Of a DNA stretch of 64,000 nt, positions 12,376-38,882 are shown piece by piece. A program made the position numbers and the translations under genes. Source of the stretch: Enoplolaimus lenunculus. Its lineage: Eukaryota; Nematoda; Enoplea; Enoplida; Thoracostomopsidae. The notes below the pieces were generated by a model. That model saw only the letters and a program-made list of their open reading frames with translations. It was not told the origin of the DNA and made no database searches. Where the stretch lies: NCBI GenBank assembly GCA_030248215.1, contig JASANG010002792.1, positions 372,001-436,000 of the forward strand. Direction: 5' to 3'. Numbering within the stretch: position 1 is the stretch's first letter; each line of letters opens with the position of its first letter.

Positions 12376-12899
12376 TTCGAAATGTCTAGATTTGCAAGAT
12401 GATGGTGGATAGCTTACTGGGTAGTTGAACTTACAAATATAGCAAGCAGCCCCTGAAAGGGTCACGGAGGCGTGGTACGCATGACTTCGGAAACATAATA
12501 CGACACCAATTGACTTATTCCTTAAACTGAAGCACAAATGAGAATGCAACATAGCTTAAAGCCCTGTGAATATTTGCATGCCAGTTGTACTGCCTTAAAA
12601 ATACTATATCTTTTATACACTTGTTAGCTATTCTCCGTTTTGTATTATTTAGAACATCATCTGTTATTTGTACTATCCGTTTACACAATGCTGTTAAGTC
12701 ATTTGGTTGAAAAGCATATCAAGTTTGACAGTCAAAAAGGTGCGCAAATATTTCTTTAAACACATTATTTATGGGGCAAAATTTGAAAAAGACAAATTGC
12801 TGCTGGGGCAATCTTTGGCAGCTGACCTTTCTACATTAGTGTCAATGGTGGTGTCCAATTCTGAACTGACGGCTAATTCTTGTAACGTTATTGCGTCGC

Positions 12900-14830
12900 T
12901 GTGAAAATGTTCCTCAAAAACTTTGAATGCGTTGTTGCAATTGCAACCAGTGTTCTTCATCGAATTCAATCGATACTATATTCAAGTCTTTCGTTTGCAG
13001 GGCACAAATTACCAGATCCGCGTTACGTAGTCGTGGGATTCCCATTTGACCAGTTATCTGATGACAATATTTGTGAGTTTTTTAGCAGACACATGAAGAA
13101 CTGGCAAATGAAATCGCCAACGAACTAGATCAAAATCTACTACCGGGCCCTGGTGTGCTTCAAGAAATTATAAATCGCGATCCTGAAGCGCAACAGCCAA
13201 GGTTTTTTATGAGGAAGATAACGATGGTGATAAAGCATATGGAAGAACGCGAAACAAACATATGCAGACAAATGAATCCATTTATGGACGATGTAGCAAG
13301 CGATGCTGGTGATGATGCAGAGTTCACAACATCAGCGATAACGAAGAAAAAAGTTCAAATTGATCCGTTATTGCTGGAACCACGTACAATAATTGTTCGA
13401 TTATTAGGCAGTCCGTTTGATGAGACTATGTATCTCAACATTTTTAACAACCACGTTTCGCTAATTATAGATAAAAAAATTACCAAGTTTTGGCATTGCA
13501 ATTTGTGCGATCGACTTTTCGACCACCACGTGCATTTCTTGAAACACATTCGTCTCTGCAACGGTGAGCCAACCAATACGTGTACCCAGGAGGAGGATTC
13601 GGTAATAAGAAAGCAATTATCGAAAAACTCAATGAAGAACTAAATATTGAAATCACTGATTTTGTTTTCAATATCGAGCCACATTTGACTTTGAAGCGCG
13701 GTTTAAAGAAAGGAATGAGCGTACTGAAGGAGGAAAGCTAGCGTCTACGCAAAAATTAGTTTCTACAAGTGTTGCAATCGCGAGTAATGTTGATGAATAC
13801 GAGATGCCGTGTGTTTTGTCGGAGAACAAGAACATATTGTAAAACAAATATATGAGCATTTGAAATTGACAGCTACACGTGCCAGCGAACTACAGAAGCA
13901 AAAGGGATATTCTAGAGAAGAATGCAAAGATGCTAAAAGATAGTGGGCTGAATATGCGGTAGAATACCACGAATTTAGTGCCTTTTCTAGAACGGTTTAA
14001 CAAAATGTTTTGACAATTTCTTCTATGGGTCTGTGAAATTTTCAAGCACGCAGTTAGTCTTCCAAAGGCTGCGCAAATTTGAATGTGTCAAAAATTACCA
14101 ATGGGTCCTATTTTTACGTTATTCAGTAATGCTCACTGGGAACTTCCGCATCTTATTAGCCAAAACCTAATAGGCGGAGCAAGTATAATCTTTCACATAC
14201 ATCGTGAAGTGGGTGTTACTAGTATACGTGGCAGAGAACATGTTAAACAAATCGTTGGCTACGACGCGAATATGCTACATCTTCATTCTCTGCCGCAAGA
14301 TATGCCCTCAGAAATTTTTTGCGTTTGGCGACCAGGTGATGTCGATGATCTGGGTTCTCCAGTGCGAATCAAGAGCATAGAGCTACAAAAACGTGACAAC
14401 ATCACAGAACTAAAGCGACAGTTTGCAACAGCGGTCAACAACATTTTGCCAAAGGTACTGCAGTGCAATCCAGCATTTCCATTCTTCAAAGCCAACAAAA
14501 AGCTGTGGCTCTTAAACCGTGTTAGAGAACAGTTATGCAGACGGTTTGTCATACAAGGCGATCCGAAACCGGGTAAAGCATTTTCTGGACGCCTTACAGA
14601 TTGGTGAATTTTTTGGTTTGGTAGTGTGCGATATGCAACGGCCCTGGTATGATGAAAATTACGAGATCAATACGTAGAAATGACGTCAATATTAAAGAAC
14701 ACTGATGTATCTATCCATGACATTGGTGAACATATGAGTGAGTTTGCATGTGAAGACGAATTTATAAAGCGACCTCGGTGTGCTCTCAATGGATCCTGTT
14801 TTGGAGAACCGCTTATCGTAAAGTAAAGAA
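12900..14830 (+). pseudogene. Remnant of protein-primed DNA polymerase B (N-terminal half)
   Basis: Recognisable parts in order are a segment with a C-x2-C and H-x4-H-x3-C finger-like patch (about 13490-13560) and the stretch IVGYDANMLHLHSLPQDMP (about 14245-14310). The latter matches the conserved GYDANALYLW-type segment of Polinton and bidnavirus polymerases. The preceding NLIGGASIIF fits the usual GGPSIIF. A later piece with HDIGEHMSEFA near 14710-14750 also fits that family. It is a fossil in several frames and I make no attempt to restore it. Confidence 0.6.
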
Positions 14831-15039
14831 CTAAGTTACCACTAAAACAAACAAAGAATATTTCAAAATCGCACTAAGTAAACAAACAAATTTTTACTGA
14901 CAAGAACACACAAATGAATAAAATTTTAACAGGAGCTTAACACATACATTATACCAGTAAATTAAACTACGGGCCTTGTCTACGCGACCTGCTTATTTAT
15001 ATAACGTTTCCTCAGTGTACGTTAGACAAAAAATTTTTG

Positions 15040-15510
15040 TTCGATATGCTCGCATTATTTTGCTCGGATATTGTTTTGGGTCAAGAGAACCACCAAGACG
15101 GCAATGTTCACTATCACGCGATAATTAAAACTAAAGAAAAACTTAAATTGACTGAGTTATACAAGCAGCTATAAAATATTTTTGGAATGGTGCGTTGGAC
15201 ACTCAAAAGGTCAGGAAAACTAGGCAAGTGGTTCGTTATTGCGTTAAAGAAGATTGTGAACATTGCGTCAAGGGAAATGAATTTAAAAATTTACTTGGTT
15301 TTGCTGTAAAATGTACTAGATTTATCCAGGAAAATCCTGATTTTAATCTGAACCACCCGTTTGTTAAAAGAAACTGGAACTCTTTCCTTTATTTGCGGGA
15401 TGCCCATTCAGAATTCTGGCAAAATAACGTCGTTTTCCTGTTTGTTGTTGGGTGTGTAAACCCTTCATACAACGACGGTTATATTTCGGCTGTAAATCAG
15501 CAGTCGTAGT
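15040..15510 (+). pseudogene. Remnant of HUH-type replication endonuclease (Rep/NS1-like)
   Basis: The segment ENHQDGNVHYHAIIKTKEK (about 15085-15140) has the H-x-H metal-binding motif preceded by the usual E-x-H-x-D-G. VVRYCVKED (about 15226-15255) fits the catalytic Y-x2-K motif, at the normal spacing. Such Reps occur in CRESS-DNA viruses, parvoviruses and bidnaviruses and in related transposons. No helicase domain is seen. Broken. Confidence 0.55.
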
Positions 15511-15779
15511 CTACAATGGACAGCTTTTTTGACAAAATTTTTTTCAACAATCAGTCTACATTTTATGTTAGCCGGAACCGTTATTCGTAACGCCGGCTCA
15601 TTAATCATGTTTAGACCCTATTTCATTTTCTTACATGGTGAGCCTTATGTGTATGCGCCACTGCAATATAATTCTTTAAGACTCTTCTTTACTGCTTGTG
15701 TTGTGCAAAAAGTTTCCGCACAATTGTTACCTACAGTCAAAATGGTGGAATCAGTATAGTAGAATCATGCAATAACAAA

Positions 15780-17737
15780 AATCAGGAACCTGAAAGAAAA
15801 TTTCTTTTCGAACCAGGTAAATCTGCAATATAGGAATCGCGACCGAATTTGGACCGAAATTCTATCCCAAATCAGAATTATGTTTGCATTGTGATGTGTG
15901 CTACGGTTTGCACATTGAATATTTAATGTGTTTAGCTGTTTAGCACATCGAGACTATTTAGCTATCAAGATTCTTAAGTCAAAGTCAATTTTTTGATTTT
16001 TTAGATTACAATTTTTGCAAGCAAAGTGGAGTTTTATAAGTATCAAAAGAAAAGTGAATGGTTGAAATATAATTTTCCGGGCAATATCAATGACACCGTT
16101 GCCAATTATATAATTTTATAAATATTCTTTGTTTTCTGCATAAATATTTACAGTTGAAGTCATTTTTGGAAAGAATGTCAGTCAGCTACCCTGAATGCTA
16201 ATCTGTTGATTTGTGTATATAGCTTCTTATCTGTTACGAGCATGCGTTTTTTTGTCAATTAGGTTCCAATCAGATACCAAAAATATCGGAGCCTGATATT
16301 ACGTTCACATTTCGACAATAAATTAAGCTTAATCACGTGAATTTAGGATTACTTGCTAAAATTTGAAATTATTTTATTACTACAGAGGTTTAGTATTAAG
16401 TACATTTCGCGGTACTACTTATTTTTTTTCGTCATTTGAGACAAAATTTACGGGAAATAGCGTGATTTTAGTCAAAATTCAGTAGTTTAATATAGAGTTT
16501 TGTTGTGCTTTTCAGTGATTAATATTTACCAATGCAAACTACTGAAACCGCATATCCGCTTGCTCTGCTGAACAAGGTACAAATTACTCTGATAGTCTAC
16601 TGCGTTATATGGTCTGTTGCGAGATTTGCCTAATGCTTATGTGTAAGCATGGCCTGTAAGCATTCGAGTATTTGAGACGATAATTTTTGCTAGTTTTGGT
16701 ATTTTTTTAATAAGTACTATCGTGCACTAATTGCAAGTGGGGAAGCTTACCACTATCTATAAGTGTACAGGCCGGTGAAATCGGACACCAAAAGAACCGG
16801 AGCCAATTTTTGTCATTTCGAACGAAAATCATGCGACTTACTGTTGTTTTCGTCGTAAATAATTGTTATTACAGAGTTATGTTATACTTCTCTGTGTAAA
16901 TACTGCGCGAAATAGAATAACAGGGACGAAATATACAGTTTTTTGAGGGGTCTTGTTTTTGGTTATGTCTTTAATTTGAAACGCATCTATCAAGCATTCC
17001 CGGTTCCATTTCAGAAATTTCACAGCAATGATTTTTTGCGTTTGACGTCAACACAATATTAGTGATGTCACCGAAGCATTGGTTGCTCGTGTATTGCGTA
17101 GCTAGTATTAAGACGAAACTTTAAACTTTTAGAAATAAATATAACTCCAATGTGATTCAGCGTCCGTGTTATATTGTTTGCTGTATTGATGCAAAAAATT
17201 GTCCACCCATTCTGTAAGAAGAAGTGTACAAATTACAAGTGTGGCCAAATCTTGGTACATTTTGATGGTGTTTATAGATAGTCTCCAGTGTCCGAGTCTG
17301 TCCTGATTGAAGTGACCAAAGGGATGTTGCTTCGGGAGACTACTGAACAAATAGATTTTCGTTAACGACAGATAGGACAAAAACAAATATTGTATCAGAA
17401 TCAGGACAATTATCATCTTCCCGCTAGAAAGTTACCTTTCCGCAGTTTCATCGACTCAACTTGACAATTTCCTTGCGCTTTATAAGAATTTCAGATTTAG
17501 GTATTACCTGTACATAATGTACATACACTTCTGTAGTAAAAAATGTTTATAGTTTAGTACAGTGTTAACGTCAAAATGACTAGCCGCGGCCGTGGGCAAC
17601 CATATGTAGGAGCAGAGCGAAACATAGTGGCAAACTGAGGTGATTCACGATATAAAGTAACGCAAATATGTTGTCAGTTAACTTGGGTATGCTAGGGTAC
17701 GACGGTTTTCGTTCTGAGTTCTCGCATTTGAAAATAA
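15780..17737. other. Gene-free stretch with decayed CCGGATA-type MITEs
   Basis: About 16260-16566 begins TAGGTTCCAATCAGATACC and ends with ATATCCGCTTGC, a decayed relative of the MITE at 44426. About 16768 begins a second copy with ATCGGACACC and AACCGGAGCC. A minus-strand ORF at 17129-17416 (95 aa, true ATG, hydrophobic start MIIVLILIQYLFLSY) could be a short secreted protein, but nothing else supports it. Confidence 0.35.
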
Positions 17738-17824
17738 GGGGCGTTTTCACGAGGTTTCGATCCCATGACCCATTGTCTACAAATTCTCAGTCCAACACGC
17801 TACCTCTGAGCCACACCACCTCAC
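17738..17824 (-). repeat. tRNA-derived SINE head, family B, copy 1
   Basis: On the minus strand it reads GTGAGGTGGTGTGGCTCAG, with an A-box-like TGGCTCAGAGG, then TTGGACTGA and a B-box-like GATCGAAACCTC. It aligns along its length with 19977-20057. It lacks proper tRNA stems, so it is a SINE-type copy rather than a tRNA gene. Confidence 0.55.
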
Positions 17825-17851
17825 AATCAGCTGCTCATCTTTCCTGATTTT

Positions 17852-18640
17852 ATGCCTTATAAGAACCTCAACATTTTGCGCATGTATCTTGGTTCTTCCA
17901 TGTTTTTAACGTTTCTGCATAGGCGCCGTCAATCGTCATGTAAATGTACATTTTTTCACATTTGTTCGTTTACTATTAACGGCACGAAATCATTTCAAGT
18001 GCATATAAAGGTACAACACTTTAGTGAGAATATAGATAAAAAATTGTGTTTCAATATTCGTTTGGTCATAATTGATGCCGCGGCAGATCAATTTGTCACT
18101 AAAGCTGTCAAGACTTGCCGGCCGTTTGCGAAGTAGTGAAACGATTCAGCATAGACTGTTTCGCAACTGCTACAACATTTGATGACTACAATTTTAATGG
18201 TGTTCAACATTCGTTCCGTCATTAAAGTTGATATTCACCTCGATCAAATTCTCGAACACCTGGAATTAACTTGCGATAATTGCGATAATTGAATAAACGA
18301 TATTGAACTGCACCATGAAATACATGAAGCGAACAGTTCAGAAAACTCGTCAACGACTACGCAAGACCTAGCTGGAGACGAAATGAACTGCCGATTAGCA
18401 TTTATGGAGGCAAAGAAGACTACAAACTTAAAACAAGTTGCAAGTGAAGACGACTACGCCGATATACGCTCAACAAAATATGAAATAGTCAATAACAGTT
18501 GTCACGGATGCCGATACGCCACATATGCTTTAGAAAATGAAGGCGGTCAGCCAGATTATTTTTACCACTTTTGCTACTATTCTCCTGCTTCCAAAGTGCG
18601 AGTTTTTCTTCGAGAAACACTAAAGAACAGGAATTGACGA
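17852..18640 (+). other. Unassigned coding-like fragments
   Basis: A plus-strand ORF at 18383-18637 (84 aa, ATG) includes NNSCHGCRYATYALENEG and a later YHFCYY, with acidic and polar composition unlike random A+T-rich DNA. The frame just upstream, about 18240-18380, is also polar. It could be a relic of a mobile element or an exon of an unknown gene. No splice chain or family was recognised. Confidence 0.25.
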
Positions 18641-18721
18641 AAGTTATAGGTCATCCACGTTTAAATGCACGCACAGTTGTAAACAATGTCCATCCCTTTT
18701 GGGTACCGCGTTGTCCATACT

Positions 18722-18947
18722 CAGTGGCGGATCCAGGATCTCAAAATGGGGGGGGTGAAAATTTGAGAGGTAATAAACCTTTTTTTGATAAATGACTCCA
18801 GGGCCAAGAAACTTTAAAGCGGGCTTATACTATTGTGTATAAAACAGAGAAATAAACGGCGTTGAACAGCAATAGACACTATATAATTTTTGTCGAGATG
18901 CTGTTGGGGGGCCACGGCCGGGGTGGCCCCCCGTGGATCCGCCATTG
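18722..18947. mobile_element. hAT-like MITE with CAGTGGCGGATCCA ends, 226 bp
   Basis: Ends CAGTGGCGGATCCAGGA and the complement of CGTGGATCCGCCATTG. Flanks TCCATACT and TCCATCTC share the first five bases. The interior has G-runs and a GGCCACGGCCGGGGTGGCC inverted block. Non-coding. Confidence 0.6.
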
Positions 18948-19976
18948 TCCATCTCACTCTCTTTATACACTGTCTGAGATGATGTAAATATGCCATTGTC
19001 TGAACCTTTTGAATGAGTATACTCTAGGCATAAAATTTACTTGTCCTGACATCATTATATCAGGAACTGTTATTGCCCCTAGTCCCTCGGAAGGGACTCC
19101 ATTTTTTGCGTTGAATGATGCGTGTGTGAATGTGTGCACAGTGTGTGTATAAATGTCTGCGCGTTCCTAACGTAATGTCCTGACATCCAACAGACACATG
19201 CGTTTGTCCAAAATTCCTTCCGACAGTCTAGACAATTATTAACAAGTTATGAAACTGTTAATACTTTCCTCGAGCTAGGACTCGTATTTTGATGCTGTTC
19301 CAAATTTGTTGGGTGGAACTTTTGTTACATCAGTGTGTGCATTTTAACGTGGATGACCCATTAAATCTGACACTGGCTTTAGAGAAAGATTTACTGATGA
19401 AAAGAAACACGTATAAAAGGCCAATTTGGAGAACGAAACTCTGACGAGAACGTTTTTGTTGAAAATCTTATCGTATTGTTCTGCGCGAGAATTTTTAACA
19501 AGTATATCATGAAGCACAATAACAGAACGATACGATATGCGTAACTAATAAAAGGAAATTTAAAGTTGAAAGGTCATTGTAAACCTGGTATGTATAATGT
19601 AAAGACAATGTCTAGTTGAAAGTTGCACATTTTAACTTTAAACAATAAGTGGTTGCTCCCAAAAAGTTAGTTTTTACGTTCATACTAAATGCAGTTGCGT
19701 TATAATAATAGAACTCATGAATATTAGAAGATAACTAGAATCCACAAAAAGAGATTCCGAATTTACTTAGCTAGTTAAAGTTGTAATTAGCAAATAGATC
19801 GGTTAATAGTAGATTTATAAATGATTTTGGTTGAACGTCCTGTTAAACATGTGGTGGACGCTGCATATGTAGTGCTTTCATATGTAGCAGCAGTAAAACA
19901 TGGAAGAAGTAAGATACATATGTATAATGTTAAGGTTCTTATAAGGCATAAAAACAGAAAAACTCTGCAGTTGATT
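18948..19976. other. Gene-free stretch
   Basis: No gene, repeat or element that I can support. Confidence 0.35.
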
Positions 19977-20057
19977 GTGAGGTGGCGTGCCTCAGTGGCT
20001 AGCGCGCTGGACTGATAACCTGTCGACCGAGTTCGAAACCTCCTGGGAACGTCCCTC
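19977..20057 (+). repeat. tRNA-derived SINE head, family B, copy 2
   Basis: Reads GTGAGGTGGCGTGCCTCAG, then GCTAGCGCGCTGGACTGATAA and GAGTTCGAAACCTCCTGGG. A-box and B-box-like blocks sit at tRNA spacing but the anticodon stem does not pair. It aligns with the minus-strand copy at 17738-17824. Confidence 0.55.
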
Positions 20058-20397
20058 ATTTTTAGCTACTGAGCACTCAGAACTAAAATCATCGTACCCC
20101 AGCCTGCCCAACTTATCACAGAATACATTTAATATATTTGTATTTGTATATATATAGCTTGAATAAAGCTGCTGCCAGTTTTATATTTGCTTTTGCATCG
20201 TCGCAGGTCCTTAACTCAGCATAGTTTTCAGCTGGAATGCATTTTTATTTGATGCCGTTTATTGGGGATTATATGTTGTAGATCTGCCACGGGGCCGGGC
20301 CAGATTTTCAGATTGATTCACTGTTAACCATTCATCGGCTCGGTATCGCCTAGCCCCAGCCCCGAGACAGCTCTAATATGTAGTATATGACAGACCG

Positions 20398-20419
20398 TGC
20401 ATATATATATACATATATA
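20398..20419 (+). promoter_or_regulatory. Possible TATA region of the NAMPT gene
   Basis: A CATATATATATACATATATA run 45-65 bp upstream of the NAMPT start codon. Position suits a core promoter, but TA runs are common here, so this is weak. Confidence 0.2.
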
Positions 20420-20463
20420 ACATTTACTGTTGTGATAGAATCAGAAGGTACTACGATTAGACA

Positions 20464-35229
<14,766 letters not shown>

Positions 35230-35619
35230 TCAAAACATTGAAAATGTAATTCTGTTATCTATATTTTGTTCGTAAATTGACTTTTGATCAGTTTTATTAG
35301 AGAAGAGGGTGTATTGTCCGTTTTAATTTACTATCCGTTTTAAATCTCTGGTTTCATCATTGTTACCACAGCATTTAAAATTTTCAAATCTTATAAGCTC
35401 CGACGATAAAGTTTTATGCTGTCTTTAATTTCATTCAACCCTTCCATGCCTGACATCGGCTGTACAGCGCTGTGGAGTATATTTTTCTATGACAAATTAT
35501 GCTTGTGAGTTTTTAAACGATGCAGCGATTATTTACTTATATCTGGATGTGTGGGTGATATAGCGTAATCGGTTGTGTTAATGAAGTATTATGTTTGTAT
35601 ATCAATATGCACATCTTTG

Positions 35620-35625
35620 AATAAA
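35620..35625 (+). promoter_or_regulatory. Polyadenylation signal AATAAA of NAMPT
   Basis: AATAAA 391 nt past the stop codon, in GAATAAAAGC. The intervening sequence has no other element and fits a normal 3' UTR. Confidence 0.6.
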
Positions 35626-36029
35626 AGCATTGTGCTAAAGCCTGTTCTGTCTGCTTATACAAACTTCGTTTGAATTCTAAATTTTCTCTTCTGTTGGCAT
35701 CTTGATCATTCATTTAGTGTTTCGAAATGATGTTACCGTTTTCCGAGGTGGAAAAGTTATGACCAGGAGTGCAGCGCAGCCACCCCTGCATGACGGCTAG
35801 AAACTACGTTGGTTTCGTAGGAAAAATCGCGCAAGTATTAACCCCTTCTCACATTGAGTTGCCTGTAGGCGACTCAGCGCACCGTATATACGTTAAATAG
35901 TATATATCGCACCATGTTTAACAATTGCAACACGTATACATATAGTACTAAATCACCACAAGACGTGAGAGCCCCTCGGGCTCGAGAGTTCGAATCCTAG
36001 CATAAAAGTAGGTCTCAAGGGAAATAGAA

Positions 36030-37045
36030 AATATTCATGTGAGAAAGGGTAAGTTTGGCTGAGAAAACTGGAAGCCTGGATATTCCCTTTTTCGGTATAG
36101 GGAACATTTGTAGCGTAAAGTTTGTTTAGAAAACAGGAAAAGTGAAAATTTTAAACACTTGTTAGTAGGTTATTTGTAGTTTGGTAGGAAAAACCTGAAG
36201 CATAGGTTATGGTTGGAAAACGGGAAAAGTTAACAATTTAAAACGTATAGGTTTTCCCTGGTTACGTAGGGAAAGTTTGAAAGTAGATTTTGTTTCGAAA
36301 ACAATGGAAAATTTAAACACCTACGATATTAATATAACGCAAAATTGACGAAAAAATTTCGCACAATAAATTAATAGTTTTAAAGCAGGAAAACGAAACG
36401 TTTTATGTTTAAAGCGAAATAGTTTCCAAGACATTTGCGCAGTGAATAGCAAGGGAAATCTTCAAAATTGCAGGAATTCAAACGCCTAGATATTCTCATT
36501 TTCGTAATGAAAATTTGAAGTGTAAAGTTTGTTTGGAAAACGGCAAAGTAAAAAATTCAAACGTCTAAATTTGATGATTTGGTAGGGCAAATCTATAGCG
36601 TAGCCACTCCTGCGTGACGGCTAGGAATTCAATTGTGGCTCGGAAAACTTAAGTGTTTAAGATGAATTTTTCGGTAAGTATTTTTTGTTTTCCGCTTCCG
36701 GTATTTCTTACTTTCCGGTTCCGGTATTTCATAATTCCCGTTGCACCCCGCTGTACCGCTCTTGGTCTTTACATTGGATCGTTTTGCAAACAAAACCTGC
36801 GCTTCGGATTTTCTGTATTTAACCACGAAAAAAACTATACGTTTCAAATTTTTCACTTTTCCTGTTTTCAAAACAAAACCTTCGCTTCAGATTTTCCTTA
36901 CCAAAACCAAGAGAAATCTACCTAGGCTTGAATTTTCCCATTGTCCTAGCGAATCACACATCTCAATTTTTCAGCCAGACCAACGAAACTGTTCCTTCCC
37001 TACTATACCTAGAAAAAACCTATACGTTTAACTTTTCCACTACCT
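36030..37045. repeat. Inverted pair of degenerate minisatellite arrays
   Basis: From about 36030 to 36600 diverged units of roughly 100 bp run on the plus strand (GGTTTTCCC, TAGGGAAAGTTTGAAG, TTTGTTTGGAAAAC, GGAAAAGT, AAATTTAAACACCTA). From about 36790 to 37045 the complement recurs (CAAACAAAACCTGCGCTTC, CACTTTTCCTGTTTTCAAAA, CCTATACGTTTAACTTTTCC). The arms could pair as a long imperfect hairpin. The head at about 35965-36000 has a B-box-like GAGTTCGAATCC. A partial MITE (36660-36752) sits between the arms. Confidence 0.6.
36660..36752 (+). mobile_element. 3' fragment of hAT-like CCGG-rich MITE
   Basis: Has GATGAATTTTTCGGTAAGTA, CTTCCGGTATTTC and the terminal CCGTTGCACCCC, matching the right half of the 56517 copy. 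The left half is missing. Confidence 0.6.
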
Positions 37046-37682
37046 CCGTTTGTACCCTGTTGGCCACTATGATGAATTTCGTCACAGTTGAGGCATGCCA
37101 ATATTAACCGGGCTTCGCAAAATTTTAAAGAAACGATAAGTAGCTGATGTGTAGAAACTTTTAAGATTTTAGATCAATTTTGTCGAACAATTATTGCAGC
37201 ATAAAATTGCTATGAAAAATTGCGATATATATTCGTGACTTACAACTGATTTCGAGCATAAAAATAACAGCACTTTCAGTACTTCCATAACGGAAACCGA
37301 CATTTTTTCAGAAATGGAAATTTAGTTTACACCTTGGTCACAAGATTGCGTACAAATACGACGTGAGAAACAGTCAAATGGCAGCGCGATTATGATAAAC
37401 ATCGAGGAAACAGATGCCAAAAGTCTACGGTATAAAAACCCAAAATACTGAGCGGGGAGTGATCATATGCCACACCGAGATTCCTAAAATTTTAAAGAAT
37501 AAATTGCGGATGCACCATAATTTTACGAATTTGATACGCTATTTTTAACTATAAGGTTGAGCGCAAAAATAACACCAATTTCTACCGGAAACAGATATCC
37601 AGTTACACCCTACCCTTTCCCGCCAGACTACAATAAAGCAAGCTTCAAATTTTTAGACAAATTTCTTGCTAATAGGCTTAAT

Positions 37683-38252
37683 GGCCAATGTAATAGAACA
37701 CAGCGTAACAGCAGTAGGTACAAGCATATTGTTCCTAAGCCTAAACCATAAGAATAAGCTTATACCATATCCTAAGCAAAAAATTAGTCTGAAGCTTATT
37801 TATTCTGCTGATACGCCGGATTAGGCTTTATTGTAACGCTACGAGCTTATATATACCTGCCTACCAGGGTACAAACCGGAGGTCTACCTCCGGTTCCGGC
37901 AGAAAATCGGCCTCCGGCTCCGGTAAAATTTTGCCGGAGGTTCCGGCAATTTCGATAGTAAAATTTTGCATATTTTTGCAAAATTTAGCTGTTTGAACGC
38001 GTTTCGTTTTACTTTTGTCACAATTTTCACGATAGAATTTCCGAAAATTCGCAGAAAATTAGCGTAAAACCAAACAAATAAACAACATATTGCAGGTATA
38101 GGCTAAAACTAACTAGTTAACCATCATGGTTACTACCAAATTTCGCCTCACCTCCGGCTCCGGCAAGTTTCGTTGACCTCCGGCTCCAGCATTTTTCACC
38201 TCCGGTTGCACCCTGCTGCCTACTTGCTGCGGTCCTGTTCTATACATTGGCC
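37683..38252 (+). mobile_element. TTAGGC-bearing MITE interrupted by a hAT-like MITE
   Basis: The left end GGCCAATGTAATAGAACACA and the right end (complement of GTCCTGTTCTATACATTGGCC, 38232-38252) belong to one element with CCTAAGCC tracts at about 37735-37775. The insert 37865-38215 and its exact 8-bp duplication lie inside. Without the insert the host copy is about 210 bp, normal for the family. Confidence 0.75.
37865..38215. mobile_element. hAT-like CCGG-rich MITE, 351 bp, with exact target duplication
   Basis: Ends CAGGGTACAAACCGGAGG and the complement of CCTCCGGTTGCACCCTG, flanked on both sides by CTGCCTAC (8 of 8). The interior repeats CCTCCGGCTCCGGC units. The exact duplication implies a younger insertion than its host element. 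Confidence 0.9.
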
Positions 38253-38882
38253 AACTCTTCAAAGAAATGGTAGAGTTGGCTTTGTATCGTTCTAGTTTAC
38301 GCGCTCACAAATTGTAACACCGCTCACTTCTATTTTAATTCCTAACAAGAAATGCAACCATGTCGGAATTAAACTTCCACTTGAATGCAAAACGAACAAG
38401 GTTTTTTGGTCTATACTTGTTGTGAGTAATTTTTAATTTGCAAACTGAAACCAAAACAGATGCTAAATATAAATGTAATGTATCTCTACGTTCTCTTTTC
38501 ACATTCATGTGATCAAACTTCTACAATGTGCCAAAAATAAACAAATCAACACAAAATTAAAACTAAACAATCTGAAACACGTTAAAAGGTTACGTAGCAA
38601 CCAATACGCAAGCACGATGTCCACGTTAGACTTGATATAACAGAGCCACGTGGCACGTTACCCCACTCCTATCGTGAACGCAGATTAAAGACACACTATG
38701 TGAAGGACTAAAAAATATCTTATCTCATTGTATAGTTAGAAATTGCCAAATTCATATATATTTTTCGTGGCATTAAATAGCCAATTGAAGTTTGCTTTTG
38801 CTGTACAATGAAAAAAGCCGTTGTTTCTTAATTATTTCAGATCATAAAATCAATTAACAACAGTGCTAAAGGAAGAACAGTA

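Larger units (their letters stand above)
12660..15780 (+). mobile_element. Fossil virus-like element with Polinton-type DNA polymerase B and HUH Rep remnants
   Basis: A degraded plus-strand element of about 3 kb. Its first two-thirds resemble the N-terminal half of a protein-primed family B DNA polymerase of Polintons/Mavericks, adintoviruses and bidnaviruses. Its last part resembles an HUH rolling-circle replication endonuclease. It is clearly broken, with several breaks (roughly five to ten) and no polymerase palm region seen. No flanking repeats were found. The ORF at 15529-15759 is unassigned and may be part of it. The degree of decay suggests an old copy. The polymerase and Rep parts lie on one strand about 0.2 kb apart, so they may be one element, or two insertions side by side. 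Confidence 0.6.
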
